64,000 nucleotides of DNA from Saccharomycopsis malanga (GCA_004014935.1 CP025322.1:1240001-1304000); one strand, 5' to 3'; counted from the first letter of the stretch, positions 18,683 to 29,754 are shown. Translations and numbers: made by a program. The notes: generated by a model not told the origin, from the sequence alone.

Positions 18683-21613
18683 TTAATAACTAGCGAGTTT
18701 CTTTCTTCCGACCAACTTGTCGGCAATCTCACGAACACCTTTCCAATGTACGTTCTTTGGCATTCTTCTTTTGAGTTCAGTTTCAAAATCATACAATTCA
18801 CTGATGGAGGTAAAGACAATCTTATTACTCTTGACACCGACCACAGCAGCGGTGTTGGCAATGCGGGCAACTTCTTCATCAGGCTGTTGGACCATGTAGG
18901 AACAATAGTCTTCATTGTATTTGATTTGGGACAACAATTCTGAATGTTCTTCAATGAATTCTACCGCACGACAAGCCAACTTAGCAGCTCTAGTTCTGTC
19001 GATAGGTGATGGAATGCCACCTTGTTGCACATGGCCTGGAATAGCGGTCCTGGCTTCAAAACGTCCATTACTTTCCTCGTTTATAATGTCAGCAATGACC
19101 TTAGTGCTGAGAACCTTTGAGGCCTTTTCGGATTTCATGATTAATCTACCAGCATTACCCTTACCCTTGTCTTGTTTGAATGACTCTTTCAATGCATCAA
19201 TATCTGCTTCCAACTGTTCAAGAGAAATGCCTTCTTCAGGAACATATGACAATTGTGCACCTACAACCAACTGTCCGTAAGTAGCAATGTAACCACAGTT
19301 ACCTCCCTGGATTTCCACGACAAAAACTCTATTTCTGGTGGCAGCAGCACTCTGTTTCACAATGTCGCTGTAATCCATCAAGGAATTCAAACAGGTGTCG
19401 GAACCCAAGGAGTATTCTGTGCCTGGAACGTTATTGGAAATGGTAGCTGGGATCAAGACCAATGGGATTCTAAAAGCAGGATAGCTATTTCTAGCACGTT
19501 CTAATTGATGAAGCGAAACAAAAGCTTCAAAACCACCAACAATAATCAAACCTTCAATGTTGAATTTTTCAAAATAATAAGCAATCATTCCCAAATCAGC
19601 TTCGTTCGGAGTGACACGGTTTGTACCGATTTCAGAACCACCCAAAGAATTCCATTCTGAAATTTGAAACCAATCCAAAGGCTTGATACCACCATATTTA
19701 GCTAATCCAGTAAAACCATTGTTGATGGCAAATGGTTTGTGGCCTTTAGACATACAATAAGTTGCCATGGAATAAATTGCACTGTTCATACCGCCAGCAG
19801 GAGCACCCACATTAATAATAGCAATATTCAACTGTTTGTCTTCAGGCAATGAAGGACCATTGTGATCAGCAGAATTCATGGCAATGAAGTTGTTTAAATG
19901 TTCACTAAATTCAGTGTCTCTCAAACTCATTGCTTTTTTGAAATCTTTTTCCGAAATGGCTTCAGCAACGGATTTTGTGAGTTTGACAGCATCTACAAGA
20001 GAACGACGTACAATCTTGTTTTCTTCAATACCGATCATAGGGGAAGGAGTGTCTGGAGTACATTCCAAAACAGCCTCGACGGCTTCCACACCTTGCAAGG
20101 TAGCCAACATGCGGTCATAAGCAACAGCAGTACCGCCTCTTTGGACATGACCCAATGTGGTGATTCTGGTATCCAATCCCAAACGATCAACAAGAACTTT
20201 GGCAACATCCTTAGAACTGATAGGGGTCAAATCATTAGCAATAGCACCTTCAGCAACAAGAACAATGGTCTTTCTCTTACCTCTATCACGATGTTGACTG
20301 ACAATCTTACACATTTGGTCTTGCCATTCGTGCGAGCTGGCTGGTTTTTCAGGAATCAAAATATAATCAGCACTAGTAGCAATGCCTGCCATCAAAGCCA
20401 ACCAACCGCAATGTCTTCCCATAACCTCCACTACAAAGGCTCTGGCATGGGAATTGGCCGTAGCATCAATATAATCGACAGCTTCACAAATTCTGGCTAA
20501 TGAAGAGTATGCACCAATAGTAGCATCGGTGGAAGACATGTCGTTATCGATAGATCCAACAGTACCGCAGATATTCAAATGTCTATGTTTTTCATGCTGG
20601 GCCTCTGTGATTCTCTTCTGTTCAACCAATTCTTCAAGCAATGATGGCCATTCTCCACGGAACACATCTGCACCGGTCAAAGAACCGTCACCACCACAAA
20701 CAATTAAAGCATCAATACCTGCTTCAATCAAGTTCTGTGCAGCTTGAAGACGTCCCTCTCTTTCTCTAAACTCTTTACATCTAGCTGTACCAATGTTAGT
20801 ACCTCCTTCACGTAACCAACCACGCACGTCATCCCATCCCATTTCCTTAATATACTTTGGACCACCTTTGACAAGACCCTCGTAACCTTCATAGATTGCA
20901 AATGCTTTGCATCCTTTGAGTATAGCTGTTCTTATAACTGCTCTTACGTTAGCATTCATTCCAGGGGCATCGCCACCGCTGGTCATCACTGCAACGTTAC
21001 GTGAAGAATAGTCTTTATGAGACTCTTCAAACGTTTGATGTTCGTTGCGTAATGTGGCTGGCGCAAGTTCTGCTGCTTGGGCTATGATGTCGTTATCCAA
21101 CGCTGGAATAACCGATGAGAAAGTGTTCCAAACAGATGTAAATCCAATCAAATTTCCTAACGGATCAATGGTATATAGCTCAACAGGGGCCACATGATCA
21201 GGTCTTGACTGGAAAACAAATTCGTTATTAGAACCAGCAGTCTTGGCAGAGGCAGCAGAAAACCTTTTGAAAATCGACTTTATAGATGGGGTTTTGAATA
21301 CAAAACTCAACTTCAACGATCTCCAATCGTTTGTATGAAGTTTGGATTTGACATCTGCCACCAATTCTTTGATATCCTCTGCACTTTGCTTAACACGTGG
21401 GTCCAAAGTGAGTTTGATGGATAAAGGAACTTCAGCAGCAGTCTGGGAACGGGAAAGCCAAACAGACTGGTATTCGACATCCGATTCGTGATGAATATCA
21501 AAATCCAAGTAATCCCGGTAAAAGTCCTTGGTTGTTTGATAAAGCTGCTTGTCACTTGTGGCAATAGCAAAATATGAGGTGTCGTGCACCAACGGAGAAT
21601 TTGCTTTCACCAT
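18683..21613 (-). CDS. PFK2: 6-phosphofructokinase subunit, Pfk2-like
   Basis: 976 residues, the long two-domain fungal form with an N-terminal glyoxalase-like extension (about 1-200). It commits fructose 6-phosphate to glycolysis as part of a hetero-octamer in the cytosol. The N-terminal PFK half keeps ATP and substrate motifs: TSGGDAPGMNANVRAV, CGGDGSLTGAD, GTVGSIDNDMSSTDAT and MGRHCGWLALMAG. The C-terminal regulatory half shows NVGAPAGGMNSAIYS and IPATISNNVPGTEYSLGSDT. The opening VHDTSYFAIATSDKQLY resembles S. cerevisiae Pfk2 more than Pfk1, so I favour the beta subunit. Codon bias is strong. The partner subunit is not in the window. Confidence 0.9.
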   Translation of the reverse strand: MVKANSPLVHDTSYFAIATSDKQLYQTTKDFYRDYLDFDIHHESDVEYQSVWLSRSQTAAEVPLSIKLTLDPRVKQSAEDIKELVADVKSKLHTNDWRSLKLSFVFKTPSIKSIFKRFSAASAKTAGSNNEFVFQSRPDHVAPVELYTIDPLGNLIGFTSVWNTFSSVIPALDNDIIAQAAELAPATLRNEHQTFEESHKDYSSRNVAVMTSGGDAPGMNANVRAVIRTAILKGCKAFAIYEGYEGLVKGGPKYIKEMGWDDVRGWLREGGTNIGTARCKEFREREGRLQAAQNLIEAGIDALIVCGGDGSLTGADVFRGEWPSLLEELVEQKRITEAQHEKHRHLNICGTVGSIDNDMSSTDATIGAYSSLARICEAVDYIDATANSHARAFVVEVMGRHCGWLALMAGIATSADYILIPEKPASSHEWQDQMCKIVSQHRDRGKRKTIVLVAEGAIANDLTPISSKDVAKVLVDRLGLDTRITTLGHVQRGGTAVAYDRMLATLQGVEAVEAVLECTPDTPSPMIGIEENKIVRRSLVDAVKLTKSVAEAISEKDFKKAMSLRDTEFSEHLNNFIAMNSADHNGPSLPEDKQLNIAIINVGAPAGGMNSAIYSMATYCMSKGHKPFAINNGFTGLAKYGGIKPLDWFQISEWNSLGGSEIGTNRVTPNEADLGMIAYYFEKFNIEGLIIVGGFEAFVSLHQLERARNSYPAFRIPLVLIPATISNNVPGTEYSLGSDTCLNSLMDYSDIVKQSAAATRNRVFVVEIQGGNCGYIATYGQLVVGAQLSYVPEEGISLEQLEADIDALKESFKQDKGKGNAGRLIMKSEKASKVLSTKVIADIINEESNGRFEARTAIPGHVQQGGIPSPIDRTRAAKLACRAVEFIEEHSELLSQIKYNEDYCSYMVQQPDEEVARIANTAAVVGVKSNKIVFTSISELYDFETELKRRMPKNVHWKGVREIADKLVGRKKLASY

Positions 21614-22388
21614 ACTTGTATATAAATAATTGCTATCAATTGTATTGAATTATTTGCCCAATCTTCTATAAATTGGTTTTCTGTTCTTCAATCAATCAAT
21701 ATTCTTATATTGCTCAACAGATAAATTAGTCAAGTAAACTAAAATTGAAAACACCAACTAGTTGCAATAAAACTGGAAAATAGCCAAATTGCGGTTATTA
21801 TACAGCCCACAATCCTTTAAATGTCCTAAAAAGTCACTGCTTTGTTGTCTCCTGATACACTCAGAATATCTGACCTTCGGGGAAAATAGTGAATAAAAAT
21901 GCAAAGCTCGATGCTGCGTAACAGGAGACTTCTTCGTACCAACTGATGGTGTAACCACCGAGCACGTGACATGCATGATTATTCTTGTATGGTTTTTGGG
22001 TGGTGTCTAGCTGTGACAGGTGTTGGCTGGTTGGTATTTGCAAATGGCATTTGCAATTGCAGTTTACTTGAGAAGACTATCTGCTTGACACTTGTTGTTT
22101 GTTAGCAGTTGTCGTAGTAGGAAGCGTATATTATTCAATAATACTATCAACGCCATGGCGTGACTATGCATGAAGCGGAATCATGTTGCATGATGATGCA
22201 TGACTCAAGTTGTATAGATAATGTTGAGGTTTGGCAAAGACAAGAAAGGTGAATCAGAAGTAAGCAGCAAACAAGGTACTATATAAGAATATAAGAAGAA
22301 AACGGACAAGCAAATCAGTAGACTAGCAACTAATGGGGTGTCATAGGTGCACTATCGTAGGACGAATGGGACAGGCATTTCAAAATTG

Positions 22389-22393
<5 letters not shown>
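21614..22393. promoter_or_regulatory. Upstream region of PFK2 with TGCATGA motifs and a TGACTCA site
   Basis: TGCATGA words occur at 22167-22207, the last one overlapping TGACTCA (22201-22207), a perfect AP-1/Gcn4-type site. The remainder is plain AT-rich DNA. Confidence 0.4.
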
Positions 22394-22467
<74 letters not shown>

Positions 22468-22634
22468 TCATATATTTCAAGCACAGTACATGTCAGTTTC
22501 GTAAATACGCGCTAATTCTAAGGGGACTTGATAAAGTCCAATAATATCCATCATAATATTCTCACCCGTGTTCCTGTTGGGTCTTTTTTCTCTTCTTCGA
22601 GAGCACTGGCCACTGAGCCATACGGGCCACTTGC
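22394..22634 (-). mobile_element. SINE copy 4: short subfamily with long (AAT)n tail
   Basis: A minus-strand copy with a good A box (CCACTGAGCCA near 22610-22620). The B-box-to-middle segment is missing; the head joins the body at GGGT. The tail is about 25 units of TAA on the plus strand (22391-22467). The flanks CAAA(A/G)TTGTATAA at 22381-22393 and 22635-22647 form a 13-bp duplication with one mismatch. Confidence 0.88.
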
Positions 22635-22864
22635 CAAAGTTGTATAAGAATCTGATAATAACATTTACATTAGTAACAGGTAAACCTGAACTAAGATTTA
22701 TAAACACTAAACTAGTGCTGTAAACCAGTACAAATCAACAACACACTGTAGGCGAGCATAAAAAAACTACAAACAACAGTAATCATACAGTAATCAATCA
22801 AAAACATGAAGTGTATATATTGTGGCAACCACAGCGAAAAAGTACAACAAGCAAAACAAAAAAC

Positions 22865-24520
22865 CTAGAACAAGACCAAGGAAACACCACCAATAAAGGA
22901 CGAGAGCAACACAGAGGCAACGGCCAATTCAGGAAGAGTAAACTTGATAGAAGTTTTCAAGAGGTTTGCACTAGAAGAGCCGGTGCTGGAAGAAGAGGAA
23001 GAGGACTTACTGGAGGAGTGAGAGGAAGAGGAGGACGAAGACGAAGACGAAGAAGAGGAAGCGTCACCTTTTCCTTTTCCGGTGCTGGCAGCTGCCAAGG
23101 CACTAGAACAAGAGGAACCAGAGGTAGCACTTTTGATAGAGCCAGAACCACCAAAGGAACAGTCAGAAGAAGCACCACCATTCTTTTCGTAGTATTTGTT
23201 CATAACGTAAGACAACTTGTGTTTGGAAGAACAAAACGAGTAGTCACCGTACTTTCCAGAAGTACCATTGGTGTTGATATCACCGCAGTCAACCTTGTTA
23301 CAGACATACGAGAATAAGTCAGCATAGTCGTCAGAATCAACTTTACCATTGACGACACATTTCAAAGAAGCGTACAAGCAGTCACAGGTTGACTTCTTTG
23401 GAGTTGGAGGCAAGACAGTGGCAGCAGCCCAGTTGCTATCAGTAGCAGGACAAGCAAACGTGCCGGAGGAAGTAGTGATATCGCTGGATTTAGCAGTAGA
23501 TGGAGAAATGGAGGCCAACTGGGATTTAAGGTTGTTATAATCAGATAATGTCTTGACGTCGTCACCATCAATGGAAACTAAACCATAGTTGTTGGCTTCT
23601 TCGAAATACATGTAAACAATACCACCAGACCAGACGCTGTCCATATCAGAGCCGTACAAAGAGGCAACTTCCTGGAACTTTCTTGGGGTAACTTCATTGC
23701 AACCGTATTCAGAGAAAAAAATAGGAACAGAGATATTTTTGAAGTTTTCAGTACTAGTTTCATACCCAGATTGGGAGTAAGAAGAAGTACCACACCATTC
23801 GTACATGTTAAGACCATAAAAGTCAGCAGCAGAGCCAGAGTCTCCACAGGTGAAATAATCGGCCATCGCAACTCTTGTTTCACTGTCGTCATTGGAAGAG
23901 TAACCAACTGGAATGGATCTGTAGCCTTGCGATTTGATGTAAGCTTTGGTGTCTCTGATGGCAGCCTTGACAAAAGCAGAAGCGTCGGTGTTGGACTTGT
24001 TGTTGGTGACTTCGTTGCCAGCAAAGAATCCAAGAACGTTTGTGTAGTTGGAGAACATGTCAACAACTTCCTTGTATCTGTCGTACAAGTCCAAAGACCA
24101 GGCAGGCGAGTCTCTGTTGATAGATAAAGAAGGCTCGGACAAGTCAGCAATGACGTAGATACCAGCATCCGCCAAAGCATTCATACATTTGGAATGGTCC
24201 AACGACGCATTGACAGCATAGACACGGATGGTATTGGTGCCAAGCTTGGTCAAATATGGAATGTCTCTAGAACATGTAGAGTAATCAGCCAATGGATCAC
24301 TAAACGTTTGGTCTGTACTGTTCGCAGAGTCTGCCTGGTAGGCAACACCCTTGATGTAAAACTGGGAACCGTTGTTAGAGTAGAAAAATTTGTTTCCCAC
24401 AATTTCAATTGCAGGAAGAGAGGAACTTGATGACGAAGAACTATCTTTAGTAGAGCTAGATGCTGCTTGAGCCACCGAGGTAAGGGCTGCAATAGAAGCC
24501 AAAGCTTTTGAAATGTGCAT
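22865..24520 (-). CDS. GAS1: GPI-anchored beta-1,3-glucanosyltransferase (GAS1/PHR family)
   Basis: 551 residues (S. cerevisiae Gas1 has 559). It elongates and branches beta-1,3-glucan at the plasma membrane and wall. In order: signal peptide (1-19, cleavage after AQA), a Ser-run, a GH72 domain with catalytic Glu170 in [10 protein letters not shown] and Glu271 in FFSEYGCNE, an X8/CBM43 cysteine domain ([10 protein letters not shown] to [15 protein letters not shown]), a long Ser-rich stalk, and a hydrophobic GPI signal ending SLVLF. The spacing of 101 residues between the two glutamates equals that of Gas1. Candida orthologues are the pH-regulated PHR1/PHR2. The low-complexity Ser codons create an Arg-rich antisense frame that is not a gene. 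Confidence 0.95.
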   Translation of the reverse strand: MHISKALASIAALTSVAQAASSSTKDSSSSSSSSLPAIEIVGNKFFYSNNGSQFYIKGVAYQADSANSTDQTFSDPLADYSTCSRDIPYLTKLGTNTIRVYAVNASLDHSKCMNALADAGIYVIADLSEPSLSINRDSPAWSLDLYDRYKEVVDMFSNYTNVLGFFAGNEVTNNKSNTDASAFVKAAIRDTKAYIKSQGYRSIPVGYSSNDDSETRVAMADYFTCGDSGSAADFYGLNMYEWCGTSSYSQSGYETSTENFKNISVPIFFSEYGCNEVTPRKFQEVASLYGSDMDSVWSGGIVYMYFEEANNYGLVSIDGDDVKTLSDYNNLKSQLASISPSTAKSSDITTSSGTFACPATDSNWAAATVLPPTPKKSTCDCLYASLKCVVNGKVDSDDYADLFSYVCNKVDCGDINTNGTSGKYGDYSFCSSKHKLSYVMNKYYEKNGGASSDCSFGGSGSIKSATSGSSCSSALAAASTGKGKGDASSSSSSSSSSSSSHSSSKSSSSSSSTGSSSANLLKTSIKFTLPELAVASVLLSSFIGGVSLVLF

Positions 24521-24866
24521 TTTTTATGATTGACCCAATGTCTGTCTTGTAGAACACAACGTACTTGGATGCGTAGGTAACAATAAAATCTTTCGATAAA
24601 AACAATAGGACCGAACAATAAGCTAAACAATCAAAAGCGAACGATACAACAGCGAGTGCGGCCTACTGAACCTGACAAAAATACGACAGAAAGCTTGCAA
24701 AAATGGAAAAATCCAAAAAGATTGATAAAATCCTCTGTTTTGAACAAAACTGGAAATCAGTACTATTTTTATATATAATTGAAAACCTTCTTTTTTTCCC
24801 CCTTCTATAAACATATCTCTGATCTTTTTTCATCTTTTCTTTTCAAAGAAGGCTCAGCCAAGATCC

Positions 24867-24896
24867 ATGCATGACGATGCATGGCGATGCACGACG
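24867..24896. promoter_or_regulatory. Three 10-bp tandem ATGCATG-type repeats upstream of GAS1
   Basis: ATGCATGACG, ATGCATGGCG and ATGCACGACG follow one another without gap, placing a TGCAT-like core once per helical turn about 350 bp before the start codon. A TATA-like element (TATATAAA on the minus strand) is near 24767-24780. Confidence 0.5.
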
Positions 24897-25870
24897 ACGT
24901 GTCTCATATGCCAAAAAGGGCATTAATATTGATACATAATAACACATGGAGTCACATGTAGACGCATAACCCCCTGTTTTCAGCCAGACCGCCCCCAAAA
25001 TATCCATGCTAGCCGTTGAGATCTCTCGGCGTGCTTGGAACAATAAAGTGAACAATTGGCCAAGTAGCGCTTGAAATGAGGCAACCGGAGAAGCCTGTCT
25101 TCAGTGTTTGTCGAAGCTGGATGTTGATAGGTATGAGGGAAGATGTACGAATTGGAAAACGGTCAAAAATATAAAGTAGGAAATGCCACTTTGGAACCGT
25201 GAAGACGCGCTGTGATTGGCCCAACATTTTTTCACAGGTGAAGATCGTTTTGTATAGGCATTTGTTAGTAGTGAGCGCTAAAGGGGAAAAGATAAACAAC
25301 GATGAAATGAGGTGTAGGCATTTCTCTTGGATGGTTAATGCCAATGCAATGGCAGTATTATTTGTCTCATAGATGATCCAATAACGTAAATCGAATGACT
25401 AGTGATCGGTAATTGTCTAGAAACACAGCACATAGCCTAAAGCTGTAGCTAGAGAAAACCATAACTATTCTTTTTAAAGAATGCTTTTGAAACATCTACC
25501 AATTATTGACAACGTGTTCGAATCATTATCGTTTGTATCCAAAACCAGCTTGTTTTATCAGTGGTAAATTATATCTTTTGCATGCAATATCATGCATTAG
25601 CATGTACCTCTACAATTCTCGCCAAATAGCACTTATTGACACCTCTTGGCAACGGGTTATTGTAAGGTTCTATTGTCTTGAACTAAAGGAGGCCTTCCAG
25701 TCATAGTGCTTCATGATGATCTGTGGCTATTGCATTGGAGATTTAAAGACTAAATTGTTTTCAAAGTGCAGAGACCTTGAATCGGTGTTTCAATAGCCTA
25801 CGAATGATCTGTTGAAGCTTTTATATGATAACTTTTTGAAACATTACCCAACTATCATATAAATATTATA

Positions 25871-26226
25871 AAAATAATGTTTCTATCAACAATATCGTAT
25901 AAAAAGTATAAAAATAATATTTCTATCAACAATATCATATATCTAGAGCCCAGTACACATCGTATATACGCACTATGTCTAAAGGGCCTTGGTAAAACCC
26001 AGGGAGGAAAACCGAATAATGTCCCGGTCATTATAAGCTGTCCACCGTTTTTTTTCTGAACATGGGTTAAGCATTAGACTTTTTTCTAGGCCATGTTTCA
26101 GACAGTTGCACTTGCCTGTGGAATCACGTTCAGCATCGTAAAAAGTATTCCAGTTGGGAATCGAACCTGTGAGCCTATTAGGCCTTTTTCCTCTTTTCAC
26201 TAACCACTGAGCCATGCCAGTGGTTG
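25871..26226 (-). mobile_element. SINE copy 5: full length, with a 16-bp target-site duplication
   Basis: Minus-strand copy with A box (26206-26216), B box (26158-26169), body and conserved 3' end. The flanks TCATATAAATATTATA (25855-25870) and TCATATGAATATTGTA (26227-26242) match at 14 of 16 positions. The tail region holds a roughly 40-bp imperfect tandem duplication in place of a clean ATT run. Confidence 0.88.
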
Positions 26227-26633
26227 TCATATGAATATTGTATTTTCTAATTTATGAATTGTTTGGTTTTCCCGAAAAAGTTTACTTAGTTTCATTTGAA
26301 GTGTAAAATAGATTGAACTTGGCACATTTCATAGCATAAATGAAAAAGATGCTCAATACAATTATTTCAGAATTTTACATCGATAGTTGAAGGAGATAAT
26401 CCTTTGTTTCAAATTATTGCTTTAACTACAAAAAACCTATCAACAGGTATTTGGTAGAAACGTATATGTTCTACTTTATATGACAACTAAATAAATATAT
26501 ATAACCATCTTACAATACCAACTGGTACACAAACCTATTATACCAAAAGAAAAAAATAAAAAGAACTGAAACATTATGCCAAATATGGGAGAGAAAAGAA
26601 CAGTATTATGAATTGAAAGCAGAGATACAAAAC

Positions 26634-27347
26634 TCAACCATCTTCTTTGTCAACATATATTGGATGATGGAATTTGATTGCGGTGCTGTTTCTTCTTGAA
26701 TGATGCTTGCTTCCACGACCGGAAGAAATGCTGTTTGTGCTGACATTGCTGCCCCTTCTACTGGAAGTATTGCTTGGGCTAGCGCCAAGACCATTACCTT
26801 CAATTCCAGTGAAACTTTGGACATCAGTGCCATTAGTTTCTAAAGGGTCTCCTAGCGGACCACCTTGATGACTACTTCGACGGCTGCCCTTTCTACTTAG
26901 AGACAAGAAACTGTCGTTGTTTATATCTGTGATGATGTAATTTCTCGAAGTAGCTCTTCCACGAATGTTGGAATTGCGGTATTGCTCTCTGGCTTTATTG
27001 AATTCTTCAGCACCACCATAAGCCACCGAACGACGCTTTCTATCGCTAATGGGACTTTGTTTTCTCAATGAACTGCTCTTTTCTGTCGGTGAGCTTGGAG
27101 CAGAGTTATTGATGAATAAGCATGCATTGATAGGGGTATTCAGAGAATGCCTGCTGTTGGCAGAATAGTTATCATTAGGAAAAGGCATACTCAGTTGTTG
27201 AGGCAGGTAGCTCACATAATCGTTATTTTTGGTTTTGGACAACCTATTGTGGCTAGAATCAGTACTACTATAGGGCTGCAGTTGAGCAAAGGGACTTAAG
27301 GCGTTATTGGCTTCGATTCCAATCATATATTTTCGTTCAGTCGACAT
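26634..27347 (-). CDS. Uncharacterised Ser/Arg/Asn-rich protein
   Basis: 237 residues from the ATG at 27345-27347 (MSTERKYMIGIEANN); the longer frame begins at a GTG. I do not recognise the family. The protein is low in hydrophobics and lacks transmembrane segments or globular motifs. A patch RKRRSVAYGGAEEFNKAREQY (21 residues, about 103-123) is the least repetitive part and may be the conserved core. There are many basic-directed phosphosite motifs of PKA type (KRRS, RKGS, RRSS, RRGS, RRNS), suggesting a kinase-regulated, mostly disordered protein. Codon use resembles neighbouring genes, so I take it as real. Confidence 0.55.
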   Translation of the reverse strand: MSTERKYMIGIEANNALSPFAQLQPYSSTDSSHNRLSKTKNNDYVSYLPQQLSMPFPNDNYSANSRHSLNTPINACLFINNSAPSSPTEKSSSLRKQSPISDRKRRSVAYGGAEEFNKAREQYRNSNIRGRATSRNYIITDINNDSFLSLSRKGSRRSSHQGGPLGDPLETNGTDVQSFTGIEGNGLGASPSNTSSRRGSNVSTNSISSGRGSKHHSRRNSTAIKFHHPIYVDKEDG

Positions 27348-28315
27348 TGTTGTGTATAAGAAATGAGAGGTAGAACGAGTAAGAAACAATATCTGGGGGA
27401 ACACCTAAAAAATGCAAAGGAACAGATATATATACTTTGGAAGATACAATACACCAATAAAGATAAAAATCCCTGTGCCAAGCGTTTGCCAGCAACCGGT
27501 TATCCTGGGGCTAACGAGCAAACAACGTCTTTTAGCGAAACCGCATGATCTCGCTAAGTCCTATTGTCTTTTACTAACCCTGGGACACCATTAATACGAA
27601 CCAAGAGTTTTGTATGTATGACATCCTCAGGCTGCGTATTATATTGCATTAAGGCTTTACGTGGTTGCTGTTTTGTCTTTTGACACATTGGAAAAGAAAC
27701 AGCGTGGAACTACGAGGAGCTAATTGTCTTTGCTAATCAGCAATGTCAGTGGGGTTCGCTTTCCCTCAGTGGGGTAGTCTACCGTTTTTGACCTTTTTGC
27801 TTTGAACAATTGGATACAAGTGTCTAGGAATGGTATTCCAGAGTCTCCAACAGCTTTTGCACAAAATAAGTCATATTGCTATACTTCACACATTTTTTTT
27901 ATAGTTTGGGCTGCATCTATGAAGATTGCTATCTACTAATGAAAATTCTTCCACCAGGGCTTGGTGAACCCGATGGAATATTTTTATCCTAAGCAACCGT
28001 CTGTAAGGTTTCCTACACAATAGATCATACATGTACTGCACCAGGATCATCATCGCTGATGTTAGATCATTATAGCGTATTGTTGACTCCGTTATAGTGG
28101 AGCCATGTACTGCATTTTTGGGACTAATTGGATCTAACTGTGGAGCTCATTCTATGAAAAAAGTCAGTTGTTTATTATTTTACTGGCAATGTGACATATA
28201 GCACCGTAGAATGCTATCAATCAACCAATAAAATCATTTGTTGACAAAAAAATGGCTAAATATCTAATATTTAGCAAACTACTTTCTCGTACGATCCAAA
28301 TGTAAATACCTGCTT

Positions 28316-28356
28316 CCCCCTCCACTCCTCCACCCCCTCCACCCTCACCTACCCCC
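28316..28356 (-). other. C-rich/G-rich tract, possible G-quadruplex
   Basis: On the minus strand there are four runs of at least three G (5, 3, 5 and 5) within 41 bases, separated by short loops. This is a sharp exception in a strongly AT-rich region. Confidence 0.5.
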
Positions 28357-28490
28357 AATGCTCTTCGTCAAAAACTATCTCTATCCTTCTCTTAACTTTT
28401 CTCATCCATCCTGCTCACATTATTAACACATAAAAAGCTTTAACAGCCCTTATCCCACTTGCTGTCTGGTTAACAACATACCATGTAGTA

Positions 28491-28592
28491 TACTGTACAA
28501 CGCTGTATTATTATGTATATATATGTATGTATCACAGCAACCAAAACTATGCTGTACAGTGATGTATTATTATGTATGAATATGTATGTATC
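28491..28592 (+). repeat. Imperfect direct repeat of about 42 bp
   Basis: Units at about 28491-28532 and 28552-28592 share CTGTAC, then TGTATTATTATGTAT and ATGTATGTATCA. No coding or element context is evident. Confidence 0.55.
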
Positions 28593-28978
28593 ATACCCGT
28601 GAAAATCATATATAGCCAGTAAACCAAGTTATATTGCCGGCATGGATATAGTGTGTATTCCATACTTTTCTTCAACGAATGATACAAGATAAAAGGCACC
28701 CCGCGCAATATCCTTTCGATTAAATCTCCTGAGATATTTCCGCAGGTTTTTCCCTCTAATGCAGTAGTACCAAAAATGTACATGCAATACAAGGCATCAC
28801 TTGCCCTGGTGAAAAAGCCAAGCTTGAACAATAGGTAGGTTGAGCATGCTAAAAACACCTTTTTCCAATGTCCCACCACTCTAAAGTTGACCAAAATAGT
28901 AGTGTCTTCCGTGCCTTTCAGAAAAGTTTTCGGGGACACCACGTGGTCGGTACCTACTTCCGAGGAGGCCGGGCTCAT
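28547..28978 (-). CDS. Doubtful 143-codon ORF
   Basis: Starts at an ATG (MSPASSEVGTDHVV) and encodes a Phe/Tyr/Leu-rich product with possible hydrophobic stretches (WLYMIFTGMIHTYSYIII). Its 3' end is built from the direct repeat at 28552-28592, and no family is recognisable. It could be a small species-specific membrane protein, but a chance frame is at least as likely. Confidence 0.2.
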   Translation of the reverse strand: MSPASSEVGTDHVVSPKTFLKGTEDTTILVNFRVVGHWKKVFLACSTYLLFKLGFFTRASDALYCMYIFGTTALEGKTCGNISGDLIERILRGVPFILYHSLKKSMEYTLYPCRQYNLVYWLYMIFTGMIHTYSYIIIHHCTA

Positions 28979-29157
28979 AACCAGGAATGTTTTAGAACAA
29001 AGGGGGTGTAGATTGCGACATGACTATGACACCATACTTTTTGAATATCATTAAAGATTTTATAATTGTTATTCATAATAGAGTACATTAATCTATATGC
29101 TTGAAAAATTTGAAATTGATTAATTTAAATTGGAAAAGTTGACTCATACCTGAGGCG

Positions 29158-29258
29158 GATTGCCCAAACGGGCAATCGGTGGGACGCCCTCGGATATCCC
29201 GAATTGAACTGTCAAACTTTAGTGCACTAGTGCAGGCCGATTTTTTTGATAAAGATTT
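29158..29258. promoter_or_regulatory. Palindrome-rich block upstream of FTR1
   Basis: Contains GATTGCCC/GGGCAATC inverted arms (29158-29177), the palindrome GGATATCC (29192-29199) and the 12-bp palindrome TGCACTAGTGCA (29223-29234), about 500-600 bp before the FTR1 start. Some words recur upstream of LGE1 (32656-32763). Confidence 0.4.
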
Positions 29259-29467
29259 CCGGGGTTTTCATTAAAATTTTCTTTCTTTCTTTTTTTTTTG
29301 TTTTTTTGTTTTTTATTTTTTTAATTTTTTTTGAAAAATCTTAATATTCTAATTTATTTGGAATATGCATTAGGTACAATGATAATTGGTTGTCCGAAGT
29401 TGAACATTACATTTTTTAACTGTACCCCCATTGTAAGGGAATAAAAAAACCTGTTATGCGCGCTGCA

Positions 29468-29494
29468 CATTGCATTTCATTGCATGCATTGCAT
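29468..29494. promoter_or_regulatory. Three CATTGCAT octamers in the FTR1 promoter
   Basis: CATTGCAT at 29468-29475, 29478-29485 and 29487-29494, spaced 10 and 9 bp, about 265 bp before the FTR1 ATG. Confidence 0.45.
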
Positions 29495-29754
29495 ACTCTA
29501 TGCGGCTTAAGTTTTTAAGACGGACCCCCTCGACCGGTGGACTTGGCAAGCACCATCATGCAACCTACTGCGAGAATTCGCATCTTTTCTGCATGTAGTG
29601 CATAACCAAAAGAGAAATTTTTTTGAAAAGGTATCCTTGATTTTCTGGACATTATATATGGCAGTAAATCCCAACCATTATTTGGAGATATTTGCTCGTC
29701 AAATTATAGTATTGTCTTATTAGAAACGAAACGCAGCAGGGCGAATAGTTAAAG

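Noticed and set aside
22391-22467. (TAA)n run as a CRISPR array or satellite
   Set aside because: A simple trinucleotide tail of a SINE copy, without spacers.
22811-23317. 168-codon Arg/Gly-rich plus-strand frame
   Set aside because: Antisense of the Ser-rich stalk of the GAS/PHR gene; composition follows from serine codons.
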